A DNA stretch of 40,894 nt from Actinomycetes bacterium (GCA_025463875.1 JAODBI010000200.1:1-40894), one strand, 5' to 3'; positions 1-8,387 are shown, numbered from the stretch's first letter. The notes: generated from the sequence alone by a model not told the origin. Translations and numbers: made by a program.

Positions 1-808
1 TCGGGATGTCGTGCCCGAGCGGATCCTGCTCGACCGAGAGCGAGCCCGACTTTCCGGCGAGCAGCGAGTTGTACTCCGACTCGATTCCGGCGGCACCCGA
101 GCCGTCGAAGTGCACCTGGCCCAGGACTGACGCGGCAACCGATCCCGCGGGGTAGCTGCGCGCCGACTCCGGCATGAATCCGATGCCCGGGAGTTTCATG
201 GCCTGCACCATCGTCGCGACGCTGTCGTCGACGGTGTGCGCGAGATAGACGAAACGGCGTGGGCTCTTCGCGGTGCCCTTCGCCGACAGCGCGCGCTCGA
301 GTTTCTTGCTGTCCACATTGAGGACCGGCGCGAGCTTGGCGGCCTCGGCGACCGGATCGGTGACCAGGGTGGGGTCGGCGTAGACGGTCGTCCGTTCGAT
401 CGACATCGCGAGGTCGCGACCGTTGCGGTCGAAGACGCTGCCCCGCTGCGCGGTCAACGGAATGGTGTGCTGCGCGAGATCTACCGAGAGCTGCTTGTAC
501 TTGCCGCCGCTGGCGAGCTGCAGTTGTCCGATGCGTGCGCCGAGGGCGCCGAAGCCGAGCAACAACAGCGCGCTGCAGACGCCCAACCGGCGCGTCGGTC
601 GCGCCGCCCGTACGGCGGGCCGGGCGACGGGTGCCGGCCGGGGCTTGGGTCGCACGAGAGGTCGCGGCCCGGGCCGGGGCGTCGCCACGCGCGTTTGCCG
701 CGGCGGCCGGCGCCGACTCGGATCCGGGCGCCCACTCCCGTCCCGACCGTTCACGTCGCGACCGTTCGGGCCGCGACCGTTCCCGTCACGGTTGCGGGGC
801 AAGGGCAT
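1..808 (-). CDS. ftsI: Penicillin-binding protein FtsI/PBP2-type, N-terminal part (cut by window edge)
   Basis: This is the septal peptidoglycan transpeptidase, which cross-links peptidoglycan at the division site; only the first 269 codons are in the window. Reading the minus strand from the ATG at 808 gives a long cytoplasmic Arg/Pro-rich tail, a membrane segment at about residues 75-92, then the start of the extracytoplasmic PBP dimer domain with the family motif RGSVFDRNGR and a downstream AHTVDD stretch. The transpeptidase domain with the SxxK serine lies beyond position 1. The start overlaps the end of ftsL by 23 nt, so translation is probably coupled. No clear Shine-Dalgarno sequence is visible. 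The first 30 residues are unusual, with repeated NGRD/NGRG units. Family assignment is secure from the motifs and from the rsmH-ftsL-ftsI order; FtsI rather than another class B PBP follows from context. Confidence 0.9.
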   Translation of the reverse strand, partial: MPLPRNRDGNGRGPNGRDVNGRDGSGRPDPSRRRPPRQTRVATPRPGPRPLVRPKPRPAPVARPAVRAARPTRRLGVCSALLLLGFGALGARIGQLQLASGGKYKQLSVDLAQHTIPLTAQRGSVFDRNGRDLAMSIERTTVYADPTLVTDPVAEAAKLAPVLNVDSKKLERALSAKGTAKSPRRFVYLAHTVDDSVATMVQAMKLPGIGFMPESARSYPAGSVAASVLGQVHFDGSGAAGIESEYNSLLAGKSGSLSVEQDPLGHDIP

Positions 809-1271
809 GCTTGGTGTCGAGATAGTTCTTCGCGGTCGACGTCTGCGGTCCCTGGCCGGGCGGACCCGACGCGGGATGCGCAGTCGCGACCCGAAGGGGC
901 ACCATCGTGCCGCCGGGGACCATGCCGAGCTTCGTCGCGGCCTGGATCACCGTCTCGGCCGACGACAGCCGGGCAGTCAGCTCGCGCAGGCGCGAATACC
1001 GCAACTGCTCGTTCGTCCGCTCCTTCGTCAGCCGTTCCATCGTGAACGCCGACTGCGCCGCGAACACGTGGAATGAGACGAGCGTGAAGAGCGATGCGAC
1101 TGTGACGAGTGCAGCCGCCCACATGATGAGCCGCGCTCGCAGTCGACGGCGCGCGACCTCGGGCGCAATTGTCAGTCGCGCGCGCGCGCCGTCCCCGCGG
1201 TCGGGGTTCTGCCCCGGACGCGGCGCTGCGTTCGGGACGGGTTGCTTCCGCGGGGACGGTTGGGCGCTCAT
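786..1271 (-). CDS. ftsL: FtsL-like cell-division membrane protein
   Basis: A 161-residue bitopic protein between rsmH and ftsI, the place of ftsL in actinobacterial division clusters. FtsL forms a divisome subcomplex with FtsB/FtsQ that activates FtsW/FtsI. Visible architecture: basic, proline-rich cytoplasmic tail (about 1-47), one membrane helix (about 48-70), then a short heptad-like helix with RLTKERTNEQLRYSRLREL and a Pro/Thr-rich end. FtsL is poorly conserved, so the call depends on topology and position. The ATG at 1271 is preferred over the in-frame ATG at 1289 because TGAGG sits 6 nt upstream of it and overlaps the rsmH stop codon, giving stop/restart coupling. Confidence 0.85.
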   Translation of the reverse strand: MSAQPSPRKQPVPNAAPRPGQNPDRGDGARARLTIAPEVARRRLRARLIMWAAALVTVASLFTLVSFHVFAAQSAFTMERLTKERTNEQLRYSRLRELTARLSSAETVIQAATKLGMVPGGTMVPLRVATAHPASGPPGQGPQTSTAKNYLDTKHALAPQP

Positions 1272-1278
1272 TGCAACC

Positions 1279-2274
1279 TCAGGCGACATCGTCGGGGAAG
1301 TCGGGGTTCGGGAGGTCGGTGAGGTCGACGTCGGGCAAACGCTCCACAGCTCGCAGCCGCGCGCTCTCGGCCCGCGGGTTGGCGGCGACCTCGGCGGCGG
1401 ACGGACGGAGCGGCCTGCGGGTCAGTACGCGAGCCAGACCGTGCGGCTTCCGCGGACGGACCGGCAACTTGGCGGGCACATCGCGATCGGCGTCGTCGCC
1501 GGCCCAACGCCCGAAGGTCTCCTTGACCATGCGGTCCTCCAGCGAGTGGTACGCCAGGACCAGGACCCGACCACGCGGCCCGATGACATGCACCGACTCG
1601 TCGAGTCCGTCGGCGAGATTCGGCAGCTCGCGGTTGACTTCCATGCGGATCGCCTGGAACGTGCGCCGGGCGGGATGCGGACCGCGGCGACGGGTCGCGG
1701 CCGGGATGGCGTCGCGCACGATCTCCGCGAGCTCGCGTGTGGTGCGTACAGGCCGCGCACCGACGATCGCGTGCGCGATCCGGCGCGCGAAACGTTCCTC
1801 GCCGTACTGCGAGATCACCGCCGCGAGCTCCGATTCCTCGTATTCGTTCACGACGTGCGTCGCGGTGAGCAATTGCTTCGAATCCATACGCATGTCGAGC
1901 GGCGCGTCGAAGCGATACGAGAAGCCACGCTCGGGTCGATCGAGCTGCGCGCTGCTCACTCCGAGATCCATGAGGATGCCCATCGCCAGTTCTCCTTCGC
2001 CGTGCTCCTCGACCATGCGGCCGAGCTGCTCGAATCCCCCGTGCACCACCTTCGCCCGATCGCCGAAGCGAGCGAGTCGTGACCGGGCGGCCTCCACGGC
2101 GTCGACGTCACGGTCGAGGCCGAGCACGTGCACGTCGGGTCGCGCGTCCAACAACACGGCCGAGTGGCCACCGCCACCAACCGTGCAGTCGACGATCATC
2201 CCGCCGGGCATCGCCGAGAGGAGCTCCACCACCTCCCGGGCCATCACCGGGAGATGCGAGAACTCCTCCACCAC
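1279..2274 (-). CDS. rsmH: 16S rRNA (cytosine(1402)-N4)-methyltransferase RsmH (MraW)
   Basis: Transfers a methyl group from S-adenosylmethionine to N4 of C1402 in the 16S rRNA decoding centre. The 331-residue product has the usual family length. It shows the opening HLPVMAREVVELL, the SAM-binding motif VDCTVGGGGHSAVLL at about 28-42, and the RsmH signatures MDLGVSSAQLD, ERGFSY, and YHSLEDRMVK near the C-terminus. The start is GTG at 2274, with GAGGAG a few bases upstream. It is preceded by a 247-nt gap that contains a large stem-loop (2321-2434), which may regulate it. It is the second gene of the division operon after mraZ, and its stop codon overlaps the ftsL ribosome binding site. Confidence 0.97.
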   Translation of the reverse strand: MVEEFSHLPVMAREVVELLSAMPGGMIVDCTVGGGGHSAVLLDARPDVHVLGLDRDVDAVEAARSRLARFGDRAKVVHGGFEQLGRMVEEHGEGELAMGILMDLGVSSAQLDRPERGFSYRFDAPLDMRMDSKQLLTATHVVNEYEESELAAVISQYGEERFARRIAHAIVGARPVRTTRELAEIVRDAIPAATRRRGPHPARRTFQAIRMEVNRELPNLADGLDESVHVIGPRGRVLVLAYHSLEDRMVKETFGRWAGDDADRDVPAKLPVRPRKPHGLARVLTRRPLRPSAAEVAANPRAESARLRAVERLPDVDLTDLPNPDFPDDVA

Positions 2275-2320
2275 CGTTTTCTCCTCGCCGCTTTCGCCGG
2301 AACCGCGTCGCCGCCGATCA

Positions 2321-2434
2321 CGTCTTCAGCTCCCCGGTCGACAGGCACCGCCCGGGATGTCTCCCCGAGTCGGCTACGGCTGAAAGCGGGCGGAGTAGGG
2401 GCCAACAACCGCGCCGGCCGGGGAGCTGAAGACG
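2321..2434 (-). promoter_or_regulatory. Structured RNA leader upstream of rsmH (candidate mraW-type RNA motif)
   Basis: The 247 nt between mraZ and rsmH are non-coding and hold a perfect 17-bp inverted repeat: CGTCTTCAGCTCCCCGG at 2321-2337 and its complement at 2418-2434. Nested inside are CCGCCCG (2348-2354) and CGGGCGG (2387-2393), and a small CCGA/TCGG hairpin. No U-tract follows on the minus strand, so a simple intrinsic terminator is unlikely. A conserved cis-regulatory RNA called the mraW motif is known upstream of actinobacterial mraW operons; position and scale fit. I cannot confirm the consensus by eye, so the family name is a hypothesis while the stem itself is directly visible. 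Confidence 0.55.
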
Positions 2435-2521
2435 AGGCCGGAAGCCGGGCACCGTCGTGTTGTCAAGAGTGCCGAGTTCGGAAGTACGCGGGCTCGGCAC
2501 AGAGTGCGTTGCAGTCAGAGC

Positions 2522-2947
2522 TCAGAGGAAGTCGTTGATTCCTTCGCCTTCGACGATCGATGCGATACCGGCGGCGTCGCGTTCGGCGAACATCGCCGCG
2601 TCCCAGATCTCGATGTGATCGAAGCTGCCCGAGACGATCACCTCACGGTCGAGGTGCGCGTACTCCCGCAGGTGTTGCGGGACCGCGACCCGGCCCTGCT
2701 TGTCCGGGGTGATCTCGACCGCGCCGGCGAAGAAGGTGCGAGCCGCCTGGCGCTCGCGCGATCCGCGTTCGCGTGCTTCGCGCAGCTTGCGGGCCACCCG
2801 GTCGAACTCGGGGACGGGATAGACGGCGAGGCACCCGTCCAGAGCTCTTGCCATCACCGCACCCCCCTCGAGCTGTTCGCGGAACCGGACCGGGAGGATG
2901 ACCCGACCCTTGGCGTCGAGGGAGTGCTGAAACTCCCCCAGGAACAT
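2522..2947 (-). CDS. mraZ: Transcriptional regulator MraZ
   Basis: A 141-residue DNA-binding protein of the AbrB-like fold, first gene of the division and cell-wall cluster. In E. coli MraZ represses its own operon by binding closely spaced 10-bp repeats in the promoter. The protein shows the two tandem family motifs: FQHSLDAKGRVILPVRFRE near the N-terminus, and the second copy with EITPDKQGRVAVPQHLREYA at about residues 77-96. Length matches the family. The start is ATG at 2947, and GGGGTGA stands about 8 nt upstream. The upstream region carries a promoter and periodic GTGG(A/C) repeats that look like its own operator (3023-3080). Confidence 0.97.
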   Translation of the reverse strand: MFLGEFQHSLDAKGRVILPVRFREQLEGGAVMARALDGCLAVYPVPEFDRVARKLREARERGSRERQAARTFFAGAVEITPDKQGRVAVPQHLREYAHLDREVIVSGSFDHIEIWDAAMFAERDAAGIASIVEGEGINDFL

Positions 2948-3022
2948 TGCCGATCACCCCTGTGTGTCATTTCGTCGGTACTGCGTTCAGTACTGCGCCC
3001 GTTTGCACGTCGTCGGGAAGGA

Positions 3023-3080
3023 TTCACTCCCCTTCCCTCCACTGGCCGCCACCTTATGACACAATCCTCCACTACGTCAA
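3023..3080 (-). promoter_or_regulatory. mraZ operon promoter with three 10-bp-spaced repeats (candidate MraZ operator)
   Basis: On the minus strand TTGACG (3080-3075) and TAAGGT (3056-3051) are separated by 18 nt, a good housekeeping promoter. Starting inside the -10 box and running downstream are GTGGC (3052-3048), GTGGA (3042-3038) and GGGGA (3032-3028), one helical turn apart. MraZ is known to bind direct repeats of a TGGG-type core spaced by 5 nt, so this is a likely autoregulatory operator covering the transcription start. The same 204-nt gap must also drive the divergent coiled-coil gene at 3152. Confidence 0.6.
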
Positions 3081-3151
3081 CACTCTCCTCCCCCGGCACC
3101 CTCTTGAACGCACAACCACCACACGACCCACATGTCCGTTGGAGGCTTTAA

Positions 3152-6100
3152 ATGGCGATCCGCTTCGGCTGGACCCGACCTCAGGCCCGTCCCAAACCGT
3201 CCGATGATGAGGCCGTGGAGGAGGTGTCGTCCGCGCCCGCCGAGCACGACGTGCAAGCGGCACCCGATGCGATGGGTCCCGCAGGCACGCCGGTCGAAGT
3301 GGCGAACGAGAACGCGGAGGCCAGCAGCTTGGAAACCCACACCACGCCGGGAGAGCTCTCCGGAGCGGGTACATCCGAGGCACATGCCCCGGCCGCGCCG
3401 ACCTCCGACGCACCGCCCTCAGAGACAACGCCTTCGGACGCACCGACTTCGGACGGACCGACTTCGGACGCGCACGATCGCGGTACAGAGAGCGACGACG
3501 CTTCTCCTACCGACGCTTCTCCTACCGACGACACGCCTACCGAAGACACGCCTACCGAAGACGCGCTCGCCGACAACACCGCGACCGACAACACTCTTAC
3601 CGACGACTCACCTGCGTTCGACACAGGTAGGGACGACACATCAACCGCAGTCGCCGCGGGCGACCCCATCTCGGAGTCCGGCACCGTGACACCGCCGTCA
3701 CCGGAAATGATCGAAGCGATCTGGAGCATCCACGAACGCGTGCTCGAAGCCGAGCGCCGGACGCATCGCATCATCGGCGCCGCCGCGGCGCGCCGCGTGC
3801 ACCAACAGACGCTGCTCGAGGAAGTCGACGCGTTGCGCGCACTCGGCTTCGATCGATTCGCGGAGTTCGCCGCGGCCCACGGCGTTCAGCTCGCAGCCGG
3901 CGAAACTCCTCCGGCGCCGGCCGACGACGAGCCGGAGACGGCGGGCGAGACGATCGGCCGCATCCGCGTGCTGCTGAGCGAGCTCGGTATCGAACCCGGC
4001 GTCGATCCTCTGCAAGCCGCGAAAGAGTTCCTCGACGTCGTGGAGAGTCCGGACGCCGCGCCGGCAGAACTCGAACTGTTGCAAGAGAGCGCGGGTGAAC
4101 CCGAGCCCGTCGGCGCGAATGGCGACGAATGGGTTACGGCACCCGTTGCCGAGATACCCGTTGCCGAGATACCAGTCGCCGAGGTACCCGTCGCCGAGGT
4201 ACCGGTTGTCGAGGTACCCGTTGCCGAGGTTCCGGTCGCGGAGACGCCCGTCCTTCCGGTCCCGGATGCCGCGGCGGCGGCAGGCGGGTTTGTTGAATCG
4301 TCGGGCGGCGCCCCGTTCGACGAGCAGGGTCTCGAGCTCGCGCTCGCCCGCGCCGAGCGCTGGCATGCCGAGCTGGAGCAGGTGCGTATCGAGCTGCAGA
4401 CAGCTACCGATGCGAACCAGGTCGCCGAGCACGACAGCGACGAAGCGCGCCGCGAGCTCTCCCGCCTACGGGGCGACCTCGAGCTCGCTCGCGAGGCGGC
4501 ACGCGTCGCCGAGGCCGAGATCGCGCAACGGACCTCGGAGCGCGACGACGCCGGAGCACGGTGCAGTGATCTGGAGACTCAGCTCGCCGAGCTCCGCGAC
4601 GAGTCGGACGCGACGCGTTCGGGCGTCGAGCTCCGTCAGCAAGAGCGGGCCGAGATCGAGGCCCGCCTGAACTCGGCGCAGCAACAGATCGACGAGCTCG
4701 AAACCCGTCTCGCCGAAGCCGACGCCACACGTTCCGGTGTCGACGCCGAGCTCGATGCCGCCCGCAACCGCGCCGTCGAGCTGGAAGCGACCCGCGACCA
4801 GCTCGCGGGACGCATCTCCGAGCTCGAGGCGGCCCTTGCACAACACGCGACGACAGGTGCGGAGCACGAAGCCCGGATCGAAGAGCTGCGGGTGCGCGTC
4901 GCGGAGGTCGAGTCGACACTCGCCGAGCGCGAGTCGACTCTTCAGGCGAACGAGCAGTCGCTTTCGGCGACGAGCGCCCGTGCGGATGAGCTCCAAGCCG
5001 CACTCGGCGACCGCGAGACAACCCTCCGTCAGCGCGACGACGAACTGTCGACCACCACGGCGCGGCTCCGGGAGCTCGAATCCGCCGTTGCGGAACACGG
5101 GAGCACGGTCGGCGAGCAGGAGACGAATCTCGCCGCGGCGAGCGCGCGGGTGAGCGAGCTCGAGTCGACACTCGCCACGCATGAATCCGCGCTGCAGGAG
5201 CACGAACAGAACCTGACCGCGGCGACCACGCGCGTCCGGGAGCTCGAGACCTCCCTGGCCAATCGTGAAACCGAGCTGCGCGAGCGCGACGCGAACCTCG
5301 CGGCCGCAACCGCACGCGCGCTCGAGCTCGGGCGCGCCGTCGAGGCCGGCACCTCGCACGCCGACACGGTCCGCGAAGATCTCGCGGCCGCGCAGGCGCG
5401 CGCCGACGATCTCGAGAACCGGCTCGCGCATCAGGAATCCGAGTGGGAGCGCCTCGGCCACGACCGCCAGGGCGTGCTGCACGAGCTCGAGCAGACGCAT
5501 GCACGTGTCGCGGAGCTCGACGCGACCCTCACCGAGGCTCACAGCGCCCGCGACGACTTCCGATCCGAGATGCAGACCGCCCAGGCGCGAGTCGGCGAGT
5601 TGGAGCAACGGTCGAACGAGCAACAGGCCGAGATCTCCAGCCTGTCCGAAGCGATCGGTGCGACCCGCGCCGAGCTCGATGCAAGCCGCGCCTACGTGGG
5701 CTCACTCGAATCGGAGCTCGAGCACCTGCGTCGGGAGCTCCGAACCGCCGAAGTCGACCGAGACGATGCCCGCCGCGCACAACAGATCGCAATCGAGGAG
5801 CGCGACGCGGCGATTGCGCACCGCGACGGGACGTCCCGCGAGCGCGACGAAATCGCCCGCCAGCGCGACGCGGCCTTCGTCGAGCGCGACAGAGCCGCCG
5901 GCGAACGCGACACCGCGCGGCAGGAGCGCACGGCGGCCCTCGCTGCCCGCGACGACATCTCCGTGGCTCACGACGAAGCCCAACGCACGCTCGCCGATCG
6001 GACCGCGGAGCGCGACGACGCGCGCACGACGCTGCAGCAGCGAACGTCCGAGCGCGACGAAGCACTCGAAGCAGTCTCGGAACACGCACGCCGGCGTGAC

Positions 6101-7657
6101 GAGACGAACGTGCTCCTCGGACAAGCCGACACCGAGATCGCGAGGATGGAAGCCCTCGTAGTCGCGCACGAGACCGAGCGGGGCGAGTCACTCGTCGAGC
6201 TCGAAACCGCCCGGGTTCGGGTCGCCGAGCTCGACGCTGCACTCGAAGCCCAGGTCGCCGACCGCGATGAGGCGATCACGCTGCTACAGCGCGCCCAGTC
6301 GGAGATCGCCCGCCTGGAAGCCGTGCTCGCCGGCCGGTCCGCCGACCGGGAAGAGGCGATTGCGGAGCTGGCTCAGGCCCGTGTCGAGACCGAGCGACTC
6401 GAGGCTGCCGTTGCGGCGCAGATCGCAGAGCGGGCCGAAGATCGCGACGACGCGATCGCGCAGCTCGAGGACGCGACGACCGCCATCACCGGACTCGAGA
6501 CCGTCTACGCCCAGGAGGTGGCCGCGCACCAGAGCGCGCGGAGCCACCTCGACGAGGCCCGGGCGCGGGTTGCCGCCCTCGAAGCGGCCGTCTCGGATCT
6601 CGCAACTGCACGCGACGAAGCGCGCGACGGCCTCGACAAAGCCAACGGGGAGATCGCCCGGCTCGAAGCGTTCGCGCACGGCACGACGGCCGAGCGCGAC
6701 GAGCTGCGCGACGCGGGGGCCTCGGCCACCGCCCGCGCCGACCGCCTCGCCGAGCAGCTCGAGGGAACCCGGGGCACGCTCGACGCGATGGCCGCGCACG
6801 CCGAGGAGCTCGAGCTCGAGCTGGCCCGGGCCGAAGCCGCGATGCCGTCGAGCGAGGCGCGTCTCGAAGCGGAAACGATCATCGCCCAGGCCCAGGCCGA
6901 CGCGGACGATCTTCGCCAGCAGGCGATGCGCGAGGCGGAGACGATCCGGCGTGACGCGCTCACCACCGCCGAAGGCATCCGTGAGATCGCACAAGAAGAC
7001 GCCCGGGAGCTGCGGAACCGCGCGTCCGACGTCGCGGTCGGCGACTCGGAACGGGCCGACCTCGTCTCGGACCTGGTCGAGCGCATGGCGAAGCTCGATC
7101 GCCGGCTCACCAAGCAGCGGAAGCGCATCGAACGCGCCGCCGATCGAATCGAACGCGGTGAACGCGCCGAGTACGCGGGCATGGAAGCCGACGAGATCCT
7201 GGAGCGCGCCGAGAAGAAGGCCGCGCGTCAACGCGAGTCCGCGGAGAAGTACGCACGCGCGCAGCGTGGCGAGGCGGACGAGTACGTCAGCGATGTACGC
7301 GCCCGGGCAACCGAGACGGCCGCCGAGTTGCGTACGGCCGCCGAGCGGGACGCGACCAAGCAGCGCGAGGACGCGCTCGCCGCAGCCGCGCAACTACGCG
7401 AGGACGCCGAACGGGACGCCACGAACCAGCGGGCGGCCGCGCAACGCGATGCAGCCCGCATCGTCGAGGCCGCCGAGCAGGAAGCGGCGAAGCAACGTGA
7501 GGCCGCCGAACGCGATGCGGCACAGCAGCGCCGGCTCGCCGAACGTGAAGCCGCGGAGATCCGCGACAAGGCCCGGATCGAACGCCAACGGGCACGCGAC
7601 GAGCTCGCCGTACTGCTCGAGCGGCTCGCCGGTCCGAACCCCGCCGACGAGGGCTGA
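3152..7657 (+). CDS. Very large coiled-coil protein divergent from the division cluster (cytoskeleton/polarity-like)
   Basis: A 1501-residue protein with a strong start (GGAGG 6 nt before the ATG). Regions seen: residues 1-180, acidic and low-complexity with repeated TPSDAPTSD and SPTDASPTDD/TPTED units; about 184-250, a conserved-looking helical domain (SIHERVLEAERRTHRI); about 330-367, a pentapeptide array PVAE(I/V); about 390-1240, almost unbroken heptads rich in A, R, E, L with repeated ELE, RERD and ERDD blocks; about 1240-1490, charged helix with repeated AERDA(T/A)KQRE units reminiscent of DivIVA and ATPase b-subunit tails; end GPNPADEG. There is no signal peptide or membrane helix, so it is cytoplasmic. 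Scy and FilP of Streptomyces are precedents for long coiled-coil proteins acting with DivIVA in polar growth; shared function is inference. I recognise no exact orthologue. Confidence 0.9.
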   Translation: MAIRFGWTRPQARPKPSDDEAVEEVSSAPAEHDVQAAPDAMGPAGTPVEVANENAEASSLETHTTPGELSGAGTSEAHAPAAPTSDAPPSETTPSDAPTSDGPTSDAHDRGTESDDASPTDASPTDDTPTEDTPTEDALADNTATDNTLTDDSPAFDTGRDDTSTAVAAGDPISESGTVTPPSPEMIEAIWSIHERVLEAERRTHRIIGAAAARRVHQQTLLEEVDALRALGFDRFAEFAAAHGVQLAAGETPPAPADDEPETAGETIGRIRVLLSELGIEPGVDPLQAAKEFLDVVESPDAAPAELELLQESAGEPEPVGANGDEWVTAPVAEIPVAEIPVAEVPVAEVPVVEVPVAEVPVAETPVLPVPDAAAAAGGFVESSGGAPFDEQGLELALARAERWHAELEQVRIELQTATDANQVAEHDSDEARRELSRLRGDLELAREAARVAEAEIAQRTSERDDAGARCSDLETQLAELRDESDATRSGVELRQQERAEIEARLNSAQQQIDELETRLAEADATRSGVDAELDAARNRAVELEATRDQLAGRISELEAALAQHATTGAEHEARIEELRVRVAEVESTLAERESTLQANEQSLSATSARADELQAALGDRETTLRQRDDELSTTTARLRELESAVAEHGSTVGEQETNLAAASARVSELESTLATHESALQEHEQNLTAATTRVRELETSLANRETELRERDANLAAATARALELGRAVEAGTSHADTVREDLAAAQARADDLENRLAHQESEWERLGHDRQGVLHELEQTHARVAELDATLTEAHSARDDFRSEMQTAQARVGELEQRSNEQQAEISSLSEAIGATRAELDASRAYVGSLESELEHLRRELRTAEVDRDDARRAQQIAIEERDAAIAHRDGTSRERDEIARQRDAAFVERDRAAGERDTARQERTAALAARDDISVAHDEAQRTLADRTAERDDARTTLQQRTSERDEALEAVSEHARRRDETNVLLGQADTEIARMEALVVAHETERGESLVELETARVRVAELDAALEAQVADRDEAITLLQRAQSEIARLEAVLAGRSADREEAIAELAQARVETERLEAAVAAQIAERAEDRDDAIAQLEDATTAITGLETVYAQEVAAHQSARSHLDEARARVAALEAAVSDLATARDEARDGLDKANGEIARLEAFAHGTTAERDELRDAGASATARADRLAEQLEGTRGTLDAMAAHAEELELELARAEAAMPSSEARLEAETIIAQAQADADDLRQQAMREAETIRRDALTTAEGIREIAQEDARELRNRASDVAVGDSERADLVSDLVERMAKLDRRLTKQRKRIERAADRIERGERAEYAGMEADEILERAEKKAARQRESAEKYARAQRGEADEYVSDVRARATETAAELRTAAERDATKQREDALAAAAQLREDAERDATNQRAAAQRDAARIVEAAEQEAAKQREAAERDAAQQRRLAEREAAEIRDKARIERQRARDELAVLLERLAGPNPADEG

Positions 7658-7731
7658 TCGAGTCCCGACCCGACCAGCCGGTTCGGTCAGCGCGGTTCGG
7701 TCAGGAGGGCCGGCTCGATCAGTCGGATCGG
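7658..7731. repeat. Short direct repeats between convergent genes
   Basis: The spacer between the coiled-coil gene and the HNH gene holds three imperfect copies of GGTTCGGTCAG-like sequence (two GGTTCGGTCAG and one GGATCGGTCAG, about 7680-7735). They could be a weak bidirectional terminator remnant or simple slippage repeats. I see no strong hairpin with a U-tract. Confidence 0.35.
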
Positions 7732-8241
7732 TCAGGCGGAGACGGCCTCGGCTGGGCCGAGGTACTTGTGCCACACCGGATCGATCGGCCCCGCGGACGC
7801 GATCAGCGACGTCGTCGCGTGCGGCGCGACCGGCGGACGCCGCAACACCATTCCGCACTCGTGCGGTAGCCGGGCTTCCTTGCGGGCGTTGCATGCCCGG
7901 CACGAGGCGACGACGTTCTCCCACGTGTGGGGCCCACCGCGCGAACGGGGCAGCACGTGGTCGAGGTTCTCGGCCGTGATCCCGCAGTACTGGCAGCGGT
8001 GACCGTCCCGGGCGAACACGGCCCGCCGCGACAGTGGCGCCGTAGCGCGGAACGGGACGCGGACGAAATGCACGAGCCGGATGACGGTGGGTACCGGGAC
8101 GTTGCGGCGCTCGGAGTGGAACTCGGCACCGTTGCGGTGGACGATCTCGGCCTTCTCCTTCAGCACCAGCACGACCGCGCGCCGCGACGACACGACGCAG
8201 AGCGGCTCGAAGCTGGCGTTGAGTAGTAGCGCCCGGGCCAC
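7732..8241 (-). CDS. HNH endonuclease
   Basis: A 169-residue single-domain nuclease of the group common in actinobacterial chromosomes. An N-terminal alpha/beta region opens ALLLNASFEPLCVV and is followed by a complete HNH core: CQYC (83-86) and CRAC (114-117) as the zinc-binding knuckles, DH at 94-95 as the catalytic part, and N109. The frame is open much further upstream, but the GTG at 8241 is chosen because GGAGGTGAT precedes it and the family begins at this point. Substrate is unknown; such stand-alone HNH proteins are not tied to a restriction methylase here. A possible -10 TACGCT lies near 8265-8270. Confidence 0.85.
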   Translation of the reverse strand: MARALLLNASFEPLCVVSSRRAVVLVLKEKAEIVHRNGAEFHSERRNVPVPTVIRLVHFVRVPFRATAPLSRRAVFARDGHRCQYCGITAENLDHVLPRSRGGPHTWENVVASCRACNARKEARLPHECGMVLRRPPVAPHATTSLIASAGPIDPVWHKYLGPAEAVSA

Positions 8242-8311
8242 GGATGAATCACCTCCCCGTGCGCCGAGAGCGTAGCTTTTCCACCGCGGTCGCCGTTTCT
8301 CCTGATCGCTC

Positions 8312-8352
8312 GCGGCTTTTCTACGGGTCGGCCGCGGCTTTTCTATGGGTCG
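8312..8352. repeat. 19-bp tandem direct repeat upstream of the HNH gene
   Basis: Two copies of GCGGCTTTTCTACGGGTCG (8312-8330 and 8334-8352), identical except for one C/T, with a 22-bp period. A partial third relative (GTAGCTTTTCCACCG) lies at about 8271-8285. The region is non-coding, 70-110 nt upstream of the HNH start. It might bind a regulator or be slippage; no known family is recognised. Confidence 0.5.
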
Positions 8353-8387
8353 CTCGCGCTCCGCCGCCTTCGCCTCGGACGGTCGCG

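Noticed and set aside
3490-3620. Short tandem repeats considered as a CRISPR array
   Set aside because: The 15-bp units are contiguous, in frame and encode SPTD/TPTED; there are no spacers.
4404-5623. Long open frames on the minus strand opposite the coiled-coil gene
   Set aside because: They are mirror shadows of a GC-biased, repeat-rich coding sequence, are Arg/Leu-rich without family features, and lack ribosome binding sites.
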